A DNA stretch of 64,000 bases. It comes from Achromobacter sp. Root83 (lineage in GTDB: Bacteria; Pseudomonadota; Gammaproteobacteria; Burkholderiales; Burkholderiaceae_B). The position numbers and the translations under genes were made by a program. Positions 17,104 to 25,151 of the stretch are shown piece after piece (the stretch's first letter is position 1; each line of letters starts with the position of its first letter). Below the pieces are notes generated by a model. The model saw nothing but the letters and a program-made list of their open reading frames with translations, made no database searches and was not told the origin of the DNA. The DNA lies in contig NZ_LMIU01000022.1 of the NCBI RefSeq assembly GCF_001428845.1, positions 248,001 through 312,000 on the forward strand, given 5' to 3'.

Positions 17104-18087
17104 ATGCTGCAAAAGCACCTGCCAAAATGGATCGCCGCCGTGGCGGCAACATTGGCCTGCGTGGCCCTGCCGCCCCAAGCCGCGGCCGCCTACCCCGACA
17201 AGCCCGTCCGCCTGATCATCCCGTTTGCCCCCGGCGGATCCACCGACATCCTGGGCCGGCTGCTGGCCGAGGCCCTGCACCCCATTCTGGGCCAGCCGGT
17301 CATCGTGGAAAACAAGCCCGGCGCCGGCGGCAACATCGGCGGAGACTTCGTGGCCCGCGCCGCGCCGGACGGCTACACGCTGCTGCTGGCGGCCGCCGGC
17401 CCCACGGTCGTCAATCCCAGCCTGTATGCCAACATGCCGTTCAATCCCGCCAAGGACCTGGCGCCCATCAGTTGCCTCGAGCGCGAGCACAACCTGATGG
17501 TGGTGACGAAATCGATGCCGGTAAAGACCCTGCAGGAGTTCCTGCAATACGCGCGCAGCAACCCCGGCAAGCTGTCGTTCGGCTCGCCGGGCAATGGGTC
17601 TCCCGCGCAATTGGCGGGCGAACTGCTCAAGCAGCAGGCCGGCCTGCAGGCCGAGCACGTGCCCTACAAGGGCACCGGCCCCGCCGTCACCGACCTGGTG
17701 GCCGGCCACATCGACTTCATGATCGACAACATGCCCGCGCTGCTGCCGCAAGTGAAGGCCGGCAGCCTGCGCGCACTGGCCGTGCCCAGCGACCAGCGCG
17801 CCACGGCGGCGCCCGACATTCCGACCTTCGACGAAGCCGGGCAGAAGGGCTTTGTGGTGATGGCCTGGAAGGGCTTGATGGCGCCCGCCGGCACCGACCC
17901 GGCAGTGATAGAACGCCTGCACGCCGCGGTGGTCAAGGCGCTGCAGGATCCGCAACTGCGCGCGCGCTTCCAGGAGCTGGGCGCCGAGCCGCTGGGCAGC
18001 ACGCCGGCCGAATTCGCCAAGCAGATCGCGGACGAAACCGCCTGGTGGGCCAAGCTGGTGCAGTCCACCGGCACCCGCATTCAATAG
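17104..18087 (+). CDS. Bug/TctC-family periplasmic receptor (first of two)
   Basis: A 327-residue tripartite tricarboxylate transporter-type receptor. A signal peptide ends near residue 29 (A-A-A-A before Y-P-D-K-P), followed by the family start V-R-L-I-I-P-F-A-P-G-G-S-T-D and V-E-N-K-P-G-A-G-G-N-I-G, with V-P-Y-K-G-T-G-P-A in the middle. An AAAGGAGA ribosome site is five bases before the ATG. Bug proteins bind carboxylated or amide solutes in the periplasm. No TctA/TctB membrane partners are encoded nearby, so it may feed a distant transporter or act as a sensor. The ligand is presumably the acid degraded by this operon. Confidence 0.92.
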   Translation: MLQKHLPKWIAAVAATLACVALPPQAAAAYPDKPVRLIIPFAPGGSTDILGRLLAEALHPILGQPVIVENKPGAGGNIGGDFVARAAPDGYTLLLAAAGPTVVNPSLYANMPFNPAKDLAPISCLEREHNLMVVTKSMPVKTLQEFLQYARSNPGKLSFGSPGNGSPAQLAGELLKQQAGLQAEHVPYKGTGPAVTDLVAGHIDFMIDNMPALLPQVKAGSLRALAVPSDQRATAAPDIPTFDEAGQKGFVVMAWKGLMAPAGTDPAVIERLHAAVVKALQDPQLRARFQELGAEPLGSTPAEFAKQIADETAWWAKLVQSTGTRIQ

Positions 18088-18106
18088 GCCATCCGGGGAC
18101 ACCGCC

Positions 18107-19081
18107 ATGCATCCAATCATCCAAACGCTGCGCGCCCTGTGCGCGATCGCCCTGGCCGGGGCCGCCGGGGCCGCGCATGCCGCCTCGGCGTATCCCGACA
18201 AGCCTATCCGCCTGATCGTGCCCTATGCGGCCGGCGGCGGCACCGACACCGCGGCTCGCATGATCGCGCGCAAGCTGGCGCCCCTGCTGGGCCAGCCGGT
18301 GGTGGTGGAAAACAAGCCGGGCGGGGCCACGCAGATCGGCACCGCGTATGTCGCCGGCGCCGCGCCCGACGGCTACACCCTGCTGATGGGCACCGCCAAC
18401 CTGGCGACCAACAGCGTGCTGTACCGCAAGCTGCCCTACGACGTGCGCAAGGACCTGACGCCGGTTGTGTGGGCCACCGACGTGCCGGTCTACCTGCTGC
18501 TGCCGGCCGCCAGCCCCATACGCACCCTGGACGACCTCAAGCGCGCCGCCGCGCAGCAACAGGGCCTGACGTTCGCCACGGCGGGCACGGGCAGCATTCC
18601 GCATCTGGCCGGCGAACAGTTCGCGCACCAGACCGGCATCGCGCTGCGCCACATCCCCTACAAGGGCAGCAGCGAGGCCGCCACGGCGCTGGTCGGCGGA
18701 CAGGTGCAGATGAGCTTCGACAACCTGCCTCCCGTGCAGGCGCAGGTCAAGGCCGGCCGGCTCCGGCCGGTCGCCATCGCGGCGCAGGCGCGCAATCCGG
18801 ACCTGCCCGACGTGCCCACGCTGACCGAGCTGGGCGTGCCCCTGTCGGCCTCGTCGTGGTGGGGTGTCATGGCGCCGGCCGGCACGCCCAAGGACGTGGT
18901 CGCCCTGCTGAACCGCCAGGTCAACGCCGTGCTGGCCGACCCCGAAGTGCGGAGCTACTTCACCGGGCTGGGCATGCAGCCCACGGGCGGCACGCCCGAC
19001 GCCTTCGGCCGGCATATCTCTGACGAAACCGACAGATGGCGCGCCGTCGTGAAACAGGCCGGCGTGAAGATCGAGGAATAA
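18107..19081 (+). CDS. Bug/TctC-family periplasmic receptor (second of two)
   Basis: A 324-residue receptor like its neighbour, with a signal peptide ending near A-H-A-A-S-A, then Y-P-D-K-P-I-R-L-I-V-P-Y-A-A-G-G-G-T-D and V-E-N-K-P-G-G-A. The middle has I-P-Y-K-G-S-S-E-A-A and the C-terminus F-G-R-H-I-S-D-E-T-D. It starts 19 bases after the previous gene and ends three bases before the next dehydrogenase. The two receptors are clearly distinct in sequence, so they may bind different solutes rather than being a fresh duplication. Confidence 0.92.
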   Translation: MHPIIQTLRALCAIALAGAAGAAHAASAYPDKPIRLIVPYAAGGGTDTAARMIARKLAPLLGQPVVVENKPGGATQIGTAYVAGAAPDGYTLLMGTANLATNSVLYRKLPYDVRKDLTPVVWATDVPVYLLLPAASPIRTLDDLKRAAAQQQGLTFATAGTGSIPHLAGEQFAHQTGIALRHIPYKGSSEAATALVGGQVQMSFDNLPPVQAQVKAGRLRPVAIAAQARNPDLPDVPTLTELGVPLSASSWWGVMAPAGTPKDVVALLNRQVNAVLADPEVRSYFTGLGMQPTGGTPDAFGRHISDETDRWRAVVKQAGVKIEE

Positions 19082-19084
19082 GCC

Positions 19085-20251
19085 ATGCATCCCCAACAAG
19101 AACGCAACGACGCCCAGACGCGCGACCTGTGCGAACGGGTACGCGGCTTTGTGGACGACATCGCCATCCCCGCGGAATCGCCCGCCATCGCGCGCGACGT
19201 CGCCGCCCTGGACGAACGCATCGCCGGCCTGCGTGTACAAGCCCGGCAGGCAGGCCTGTATGCGCCGCAATTGCCCGCCGAACAGGGCGGACTCGGCCTG
19301 GGCTGGCGCGCACTGGCACTGGTGCTGGAAGAGGCCGGCCGCGGCTTTCTTGGCCCGGCGGCGCTGAACTGCGCCGCGCCCGACCAGCCCAACATGTTGA
19401 CGCTGCTGCGCCTGGGGACTCCGGCCCAGCAAGAACGTTTCCTGGCGCCTCTGGTGCGTGGCGAGCAGCGCGCCTGCTTTGCCATGACCGAACCCGCCCC
19501 CGGCGCCGGTTCCGATCCCTCCATGCTGCGTACCCGGGCCGAGCGGCGCGGCCAGCGCTGGGTGCTGAACGGGCACAAACAATTCATCAGCGGCGGCGTG
19601 GGCGCGGATTTTGCGCTGGTGCTGGCGCAAACCGATGTGGGCGCGACCTTGTTCGTGGTGCCGGCCGCGACACCCGGCTACCGGGTCGTGCGCGACATCG
19701 GCATGGTCACGGTCTATCAGATTGGCGGCCATGCCGAGATCCTGCTGGAAGACTGCGAAGTCGGCGAAGACGCGGTGCTGGGCGAGCCCGGGCGCGGACT
19801 GGAGTATGCGCAGATTCGCCTGGAGCCCGCCCGCCTGTCGCACTGCATGCGCTACATCGGCCGCGCCCGGCGCGCGCTGGAAACGGCGCAGGCCTATGTC
19901 GCCGGACGCGAGTCATTCGGCTCCCGCCTGGCCGACCTGCAGCAGATCCAGGCGATGGTGGCGGATTCGCACATCGACCTGCACGCCAGCCGCCTCATGA
20001 CCCTGGACTGCGCCGGCCGCATGGACGACGGGTTGCCGGTCAAGCAGCACAGCGCGATGACCAAGGTCTTCGTGTCCGAGGCCGTGAACCGCGTAGCCGA
20101 CCGGGCGGTGCAGATGATGGGCGCATCGGGCCTTTCCGAAGACACGCCGGTATCCATGATCTGGCAGGAAATGCGCCCCTTCCGCATCTACGACGGCGCC
20201 AACGAACTGCACCGCGCCACACTGGCGCGCCGCCTGCTGGCCCGCGCCTGA
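19085..20251 (+). CDS. Acyl-CoA dehydrogenase (ACAD10/11-like)
   Basis: A 388-residue acyl-CoA dehydrogenase, distant from the one at 15873. It has C-F-A-M-T-E-P-A-P-G-A-G-S-D, G-H-K-Q-F-I-S-G, the R-L-E-P-A-R-L-S-H-C block, E-S-F-G-S-R-L-A and a C-terminal Y-D-G-A-N-E-L-H-R. The last motif has aspartate where short-chain enzymes carry the catalytic glutamate of Y-E-G-T, so the catalytic base may lie elsewhere (as in isovaleryl- or long-chain-type enzymes) or the substrate differs. The pattern is close to ACAD10/11-type enzymes acting on hydroxylated or branched acyl-CoAs. It starts three bases after the second Bug gene, with GAGGA inside that gene's end as ribosome site. Confidence 0.88.
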   Translation: MHPQQERNDAQTRDLCERVRGFVDDIAIPAESPAIARDVAALDERIAGLRVQARQAGLYAPQLPAEQGGLGLGWRALALVLEEAGRGFLGPAALNCAAPDQPNMLTLLRLGTPAQQERFLAPLVRGEQRACFAMTEPAPGAGSDPSMLRTRAERRGQRWVLNGHKQFISGGVGADFALVLAQTDVGATLFVVPAATPGYRVVRDIGMVTVYQIGGHAEILLEDCEVGEDAVLGEPGRGLEYAQIRLEPARLSHCMRYIGRARRALETAQAYVAGRESFGSRLADLQQIQAMVADSHIDLHASRLMTLDCAGRMDDGLPVKQHSAMTKVFVSEAVNRVADRAVQMMGASGLSEDTPVSMIWQEMRPFRIYDGANELHRATLARRLLARA

Positions 20252-20269
20252 ACATCGCAAGGAACCTCC

Positions 20270-21265
20270 ATGACCCTACCCGAATTCCAGGCGTACCGCC
20301 TGCACGGCGGCCCCGACGGCGCGCCTCCGCAAGGACGCTTCGACACGATGTCGGTCGACCAGCTATCGCCCGGCGACACGCTCATCAAAGTGGCCTACGC
20401 GGGCTTGAACTACAAGGACGCGCTGGCCCAGGCCGGCCGCGGCGGCATCGTGCGCGACTATCCTCGCATCGGCGGCATCGACCTCTCCGGCACGGTGGTG
20501 CATTCCGCCGACCCGGCCCTGGAGCCGGGCCAGGAAGTCGTGGTGCATGGCTTTGGCATCGGCGTGGATTGCGACGGCGGCTATGCGGAATATGCGCGAG
20601 TGCCGCACGGCTGGGTGCTGCCCCTGCCCGCCGGCATCGGCTTGCAGGATGCCGCGGTACTGGGCGCGGCCGGCTACACCGCTGCGCTGTCGCTGCACTG
20701 GATGGAACACTGCGGCCTGGCGCCCGGCCAGGGCGAGGTGCTGGTCACCGGCGCCACCGGCGGGGTCGCCGGCATTGCGATCGATATCCTCAGCCAGCGC
20801 GGCTACACGGTATGCGCCATGTCGGGCAAGGCCGACGCGCGGGATTACCTGCGGTCGCTCGGCGCCAGCGACGTGATCGCGCCGCCCGATCTGTCCGGGC
20901 CGATCAAACCGCTGATGAGCGCCCGCTGGGCCGGCGTCATCGATTCCGTGGGCGGCAAGCTGCTGGCCCACGCGCTGGCCAGCCTGCGCCCGGACGGCGT
21001 GGCCGCCGCCTTCGGCAATGCGGGCGGCGCGGAACTGCCCTCCTCGGTCATTCCCTTCATCCTGCGCGGCGTCAAGCTGCTGGGCATCAACGCCAACAGC
21101 CCCATGCCGCTGCGCCGCGCGCTTTGGCAGAAGCTGGCAACCGACTACCGCCCATCGCGCCTGGCGCTTGCCTCGCGCGTCATCTCGCCCAAGGATCTGC
21201 CACAGGCGCTGGCCGCCATGCTGGAACGCGGCAGCATCGGCCGCAGCGTCGTGCGCTTTTCCTGA
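20270..21265 (+). CDS. YhdH/AcuI-like NADPH-dependent enoyl (acrylyl)-CoA reductase
   Basis: A 331-residue medium-chain reductase without zinc ligands. Landmarks of the YhdH/YhfP family: G-L-N-Y-K-D-A-L, G-I-D-L-S-G-T-V, V-H-G-F-G-I-G, the coenzyme loop V-T-G-A-T-G-G-V-A-G-I-A and G-I-N-A-N-S-P-M-P near the C-terminus. Characterised relatives (AcuI) reduce acrylyl-CoA to propionyl-CoA with NADPH. In this operon it could reduce an enoyl-CoA made by one of the dehydrogenases, or protect against a reactive acrylyl-type intermediate. An AGGAACC ribosome site precedes the ATG. Confidence 0.85.
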   Translation: MTLPEFQAYRLHGGPDGAPPQGRFDTMSVDQLSPGDTLIKVAYAGLNYKDALAQAGRGGIVRDYPRIGGIDLSGTVVHSADPALEPGQEVVVHGFGIGVDCDGGYAEYARVPHGWVLPLPAGIGLQDAAVLGAAGYTAALSLHWMEHCGLAPGQGEVLVTGATGGVAGIAIDILSQRGYTVCAMSGKADARDYLRSLGASDVIAPPDLSGPIKPLMSARWAGVIDSVGGKLLAHALASLRPDGVAAAFGNAGGAELPSSVIPFILRGVKLLGINANSPMPLRRALWQKLATDYRPSRLALASRVISPKDLPQALAAMLERGSIGRSVVRFS

Positions 21266-21283
21266 ATCATCTTCATCGCCACC

Positions 21284-23428
21284 ATGTCCCAGCCCTTCGA
21301 TTCCTCGCTCTCCCGCCTGTTCAATCCCCGCAGCATCGCCATCGTCGGCGCGTCGGCCACGCCGGGCAAGATCGGCGCCATGCCGGTCGCCCTGCTGCGC
21401 CAGCACGGGTACGACGGACGCATCCTGCCCATCAATCCGCGCGCCAGCGTCATCCAGGACCTGCCCGCATTCCCCGACCTGGCCGCGCTTGACGCCGACG
21501 CCGACTTGGTCATCCTGGCCGTGCCCGCGGCCCATGCCGCGCAGGCGCTGGAGCATGCGCGCCCCGGCCAGGTGGGCGGCGCCGTGGTGTTCACATCGGG
21601 CTTTTCCGAGACCGGCGCATCCGGCGCGCAAATGCAGCAACGCCTGCTCGCCATTGCGCGCGAACGCGGCATACGCTTGCTGGGTCCCAACTGCCTGGGG
21701 TTCATGAACGTCCGGCGCAATGTCTACGCCACGTTCTCGCCCGCCCCCGCCAACGGCGCGGTCGCCGCGGGCGGCATCGGCATGGTGTCGCAAAGCGGCG
21801 CCTTCGGCGCCTATGCCTACAGCATGGCGCGTGAGCGCGGGCTGGGTCTGTCGCACTGGATCAGCACCGGCAACGAGGCCGACATCGATGTCGCCGATTG
21901 CATCCAATGGCTGGCGCACGATCCGGACACGCGCGTCATCATGACCTACATGGAGGGCTGCCGCGACGGCGCCAAGCTGCGCCGCGCCCTGGCCGCCGCG
22001 CGCGACGCCGGCAAGCCCGTCGTCGTCACCAAGATCGGCCGCACCCAGGCCGGCGCGCAGGCCGCCGCTTCGCATACCGCCGCGCTCGCCGGCGACGATG
22101 CCGTCTACGACGCGCTGTTCAAACAGTACGGGGCGCTGCGCGCGCGCACCATCGAAGAGTTCTTCAATCTGGGCTATGCACTGGACACCTGGAAGCACGC
22201 GCCGCAAGGCAGGCGCCTGGGCATCTTCACGATCTCCGGCGGCGTCGGCGCGCTGATGGCGGACGAGGCCGAAGAAGCGGGCTTGACGCTGCCCGAGCCC
22301 GCGGCCGACGCACAGGCCCGGCTGCTCGAGCGCGTCGCCTTCGCCAGTGCCCGCAACCCGGTCGACGTCACCGGCCAGGCTGTTTCGGAACCCGGACTGC
22401 TGCTGGCCACCGCCGAGGACATGCTGGCGGACGGCCGCTACGACGCCCTGGCCGTCTTCCTGGCGGCCGCGGGCTCGTCCGAAGCGCTGTGGCCCACCTT
22501 CGAGGCCTTTGCCAAGCAGCTGCAGGCCAGCCATCCCGCCGTGCCCCTGATCATCTGCGCGCTGTTCCCGCCCGCCCGCCGCCGCGAACTGGAACGGCTG
22601 GGATGTCTGGTATTCGCAGACCCCAGCGCCGCGATCCGCACCATCGGGGCCGTGGCGGCCTGCGCCGGCGCCAGGGAGGCCGCGGCGGCCAACACGGAAG
22701 ACGATGGCGGCTTGGCAAGCATCACCGGCACCGCGCCGGTCCTGGACGCCTACAACGAGGTCCAGGCCATGGACCTGCTGCGCCAGGCCGGGTTGCCCGC
22801 CTCCCCCTGCACGCTGGCCGCCGACGCCGACGCCGCCGTGCTCGCCGCCGCGCGCCTGGACGCCCCCGCCGTGCTGAAAGTGGTATCGCCGGACATCCTG
22901 CACAAGAGCGACGTCGGCGGCGTCAAACTCAACGTCTCCGGTGAAGCCGCCCTACGGCGCGCCTTTGCCGACATCATGACCAGCGTACGCCAGCATCGCC
23001 CCGACGCCCGCATCGACGGCATCCTCGTCGCGCCCATGGCGAGCAAAGGCGTGGAATGCATTGCCGGCGTGCACTGCGATCCGGTGTTCGGCCCCGTCGT
23101 CATGTTTGGCCTGGGCGGCGTGTTTGTCGAAGTCCTGAAAGACGTCAGCTTCCGCCTGGCGCCCTTCGGCCGCGCCGAGGCGCTGGCCATGATCCGCGAA
23201 ACCAAGGGCCACGCGCTCCTGCAAGGCGCCCGTGGCGCGCCCCCCTGCGATATCGGCGCGCTGGCCGATGCGCTGGTGGCGCTGTCCCGCTTCGCTCACG
23301 CGCGCCGCACCGACTTCAGTTCGGTAGAGATCAATCCCCTGCTGGCGTTGCCCGAAGGACAGGGCGCGCTGGCGCTGGACGCGGTGGTCATTCCCACCGC
23401 TTCGCGTGGCGGCGGACATTCGTCCTGA
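21284..23428 (+). CDS. ADP-forming type acyl-CoA synthetase (acetate-CoA ligase family), fused subunits
   Basis: A 714-residue fusion of the two halves of nucleoside-diphosphate-forming acyl-CoA synthetase. Residues 8-135 form the CoA-binding Rossmann domain (S-I-A-I-V-G-A-S-A-T-P-G-K-I-G). Residues 150-450 are the succinyl-CoA-ligase-like domains with the phospho-histidine at His264 (A-A-A-S-H-T-A-A-L-A-G). Residues 480-705 are an ATP-grasp domain (V-L-K-V-V-S-P-D-I-L-H-K-S-D-V-G-G-V). It would activate the acid taken up by the cell to its CoA thioester. It is the last gene of the operon, and its 3' end overlaps the convergent hipA gene by 41 bases. Confidence 0.9.
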   Translation: MSQPFDSSLSRLFNPRSIAIVGASATPGKIGAMPVALLRQHGYDGRILPINPRASVIQDLPAFPDLAALDADADLVILAVPAAHAAQALEHARPGQVGGAVVFTSGFSETGASGAQMQQRLLAIARERGIRLLGPNCLGFMNVRRNVYATFSPAPANGAVAAGGIGMVSQSGAFGAYAYSMARERGLGLSHWISTGNEADIDVADCIQWLAHDPDTRVIMTYMEGCRDGAKLRRALAAARDAGKPVVVTKIGRTQAGAQAAASHTAALAGDDAVYDALFKQYGALRARTIEEFFNLGYALDTWKHAPQGRRLGIFTISGGVGALMADEAEEAGLTLPEPAADAQARLLERVAFASARNPVDVTGQAVSEPGLLLATAEDMLADGRYDALAVFLAAAGSSEALWPTFEAFAKQLQASHPAVPLIICALFPPARRRELERLGCLVFADPSAAIRTIGAVAACAGAREAAAANTEDDGGLASITGTAPVLDAYNEVQAMDLLRQAGLPASPCTLAADADAAVLAAARLDAPAVLKVVSPDILHKSDVGGVKLNVSGEAALRRAFADIMTSVRQHRPDARIDGILVAPMASKGVECIAGVHCDPVFGPVVMFGLGGVFVEVLKDVSFRLAPFGRAEALAMIRETKGHALLQGARGAPPCDIGALADALVALSRFAHARRTDFSSVEINPLLALPEGQGALALDAVVIPTASRGGGHSS

Positions 23429-24644
23429 TCCAATCGCCCAGGCGGTCGATGAGCGTGCGCTCGGTGCCGGCGCCGACCTGCGCCCGCAGCGACGCCTGCA
23501 CCTGGTCGAGGGCCTGGGGCAGCGCCGCCATCAAGCCGCGCGCCACGGTCATGACATAGCGCTCGTTGAATCCCAGGTCCTGGGCCATCGCTTGTATCCG
23601 CTCCCGCCCGATGCTGCCCGGCTTCATCTCGCCGCCGATCGCAAAGGCGAACTTGCTGGCCAGTCCCGGATACATCGCCGTGCACATCAGGTCATAGAAC
23701 GGCGCCAGGCGATATCGACCTTCGCTGGTTTGCAGCACCGACAGATTCTTGGCATGGCTGTCGTTGTTGCCGACGCACAGATTGAAAAGCACCCATTGCA
23801 GGAAGCGCTTGAGATCCGCCGCACTGATGCCTGCATCTTTCAACAGCCTGCGGCAATCCGCCAGCGACGGACCACCGTCCGATTCATACTTCACATCCGA
23901 CGGCTTGCCCGCCAATTGGCACAGGTCCAACTGATGCAGACGCAGCAAGCTGCCCTGTCCATCCGGTACACGGTCATAGCGCTGGATCAGGCACGCGCGC
24001 GTATGCGGCTGATAGGTGGCATCCGCCGCGCCCAGTCCCAATTTGGCGGCCAGTTGCATCACCAGGGTCTCATTCAAGGCCGATGCCCACACGCCATCCA
24101 CGCCGCGGATATCAGGCTTGAGGATGTGCCAAGACGGCGCCGTGCCCTCCGGCATCGCGGGTGAGCCATCCGGCATCACTGTCAGCAGAAGCTTGTCTTG
24201 CGCGCCCGCCAACGAAATACGCGTGCCTTCGGCGTTCTCAGCGGCCAGCGCCGGCACACCGTCATTTTTCAAGCGCGCAGCGATGTCCTGCCAAGTCGTG
24301 GGCCGGTAGCGAGGTGGTGCGGGCCGCTCGCCCTGCGGCAGTATCGTCAGTCCGCTTGCGGTATCGCCCCCGACGCTGCGCAGCAGGCCAAATACGGTGG
24401 TCGCATGGCGGCTAAGCTGCAAGAACTTGCGCACATGTCCTTCGGGCAGCAGGTTCTCAAAGTAGGCATGCACGGCGTCGCCCGCGTGAGCACCGCTTTT
24501 GAGCGGCATCGACGGCGCAATCGCTTGCGCATCAGGCCGGTCCAGCCAGGCCTGCGCATAGACAAAGCGCAACGGCCGCTCGTCGAACAGACGGCCAACC
24601 TTGCGGTCCGCCTGATACAGGTCCAACGCATCCGCGGCGGTCAT
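23388..24644 (-). CDS. hipA: HipA-family serine/threonine kinase toxin
   Basis: A 418-residue HipA-type toxin kinase. Residues 1-100 form the Couple_hipA N-lobe (F-E-N-L-L-P-E-G). The conserved S-L-A-G-A-Q-D-K block at 144-151 contains the serine equivalent to the autophosphorylated Ser150 of E. coli HipA. The catalytic loop G-N-N-D-S-H-A-K-N has Asp295 and the metal-binding F-Y-D-L-M has Asp318. All key residues are present, so it looks active. The classical HipA phosphorylates glutamyl-tRNA synthetase and halts growth. It overlaps its antitoxin gene by four bases in the hipBA order, and its 3' end runs into the convergent acyl-CoA synthetase gene. Confidence 0.93.
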   Translation of the reverse strand: MTAADALDLYQADRKVGRLFDERPLRFVYAQAWLDRPDAQAIAPSMPLKSGAHAGDAVHAYFENLLPEGHVRKFLQLSRHATTVFGLLRSVGGDTASGLTILPQGERPAPPRYRPTTWQDIAARLKNDGVPALAAENAEGTRISLAGAQDKLLLTVMPDGSPAMPEGTAPSWHILKPDIRGVDGVWASALNETLVMQLAAKLGLGAADATYQPHTRACLIQRYDRVPDGQGSLLRLHQLDLCQLAGKPSDVKYESDGGPSLADCRRLLKDAGISAADLKRFLQWVLFNLCVGNNDSHAKNLSVLQTSEGRYRLAPFYDLMCTAMYPGLASKFAFAIGGEMKPGSIGRERIQAMAQDLGFNERYVMTVARGLMAALPQALDQVQASLRAQVGAGTERTLIDRLGDWIRTNVRRHAKRWE

Positions 24645-24898
24645 GGCAGCCTTGCCTGCTTGGGCACTACTTGCACTTCCAGCCCCAGCAGGTCCAGCAT
24701 GTCCAGCACCTTCTGTAATTGCAGCGTAGGCTTGCCCCGCTCCAGATCCACCACAAAGCGATTGCCGGTTCCTGACAGACCGGCCAGATCCGTTTGCAGC
24801 AAGCCCTGCGAGCGCCGCGCGGCCCTCACCACCTCACCCAGATCCGTCGAGGAGTGGATTGGCAACGGAAAGGTGTCCAATTCGGATGCCGCGGGCAT
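24641..24898 (-). CDS. hipB: HipB-family antitoxin
   Basis: An 85-residue XRE-type helix-turn-helix protein. The domain spans about 18-75 (L-G-E-V-V-R-A-A-R-R, L-L-Q-T-D-L-A-G-L-S-G-T-G, F-V-V-D-L-E-R-G-K-P-T). It should neutralise HipA and repress the operon. It precedes hipA with an ATGA overlap. Four operator palindromes lie directly upstream. A proline-rich C-terminal end (K-Q-A-R-L-P) could be the Lon-sensitive tail, but this is inference. Confidence 0.92.
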   Translation of the reverse strand: MPAASELDTFPLPIHSSTDLGEVVRAARRSQGLLQTDLAGLSGTGNRFVVDLERGKPTLQLQKVLDMLDLLGLEVQVVPKQARLP

Positions 24899-24910
24899 GA
24901 TGTTCCCCTG

Positions 24911-25077
24911 AATTACCGTTCGGTAATTTTATGGGGCTTCCAGGTGGAAAGCCACAACAGAATTACCGTTCAGTAATTTTTTCTGCATGACACGGTTTTC
25001 GGTTTAGGAAAATTACCGATCGGGAACAATCCCCCGACATCCACACTATCTGGCCAACAATTTACCGATCGGTAATT
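24911..25077. promoter_or_regulatory. Four phased palindromic operators of hipBA
   Basis: Four copies of a palindrome AATTACCG-NN-CGGTAATT occur upstream of hipB. Copy 1 (24911-24928) is perfect. Copy 2 (24961-24978) has one mismatch. Copy 3 (25011-25028) keeps only the left arm. Copy 4 (25060-25077) is near perfect. The conserved ACCG cores begin at 24915, 24965, 25015 and 25064, so the spacing is 50, 50 and 49 bases. E. coli hipBA likewise has four HipB operators. Cooperative HipB binding with DNA wrapping is inferred. Confidence 0.8.
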
Positions 25078-25105
25078 TACAACTAGCAGCCCCTGGTCCG
25101 CCCGC

Positions 25106-25128
25106 AAAAAGGGCGCCCTCAGGCGCCC
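25106..25128 (-). terminator. Intrinsic terminator of htpG
   Basis: On the minus strand a 7-bp GC stem (GGGCGCC, loop of four bases) is followed directly by TTTTT. It lies 24 bases after the htpG stop codon. Confidence 0.85.
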
Positions 25129-25151
25129 CTCTCACCAACCACCGATGCCGC

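Noticed and set aside
20363-22903. 846-codon open frame on the minus strand
   Set aside because: It mirrors the reductase and acyl-CoA synthetase genes and has no family features.
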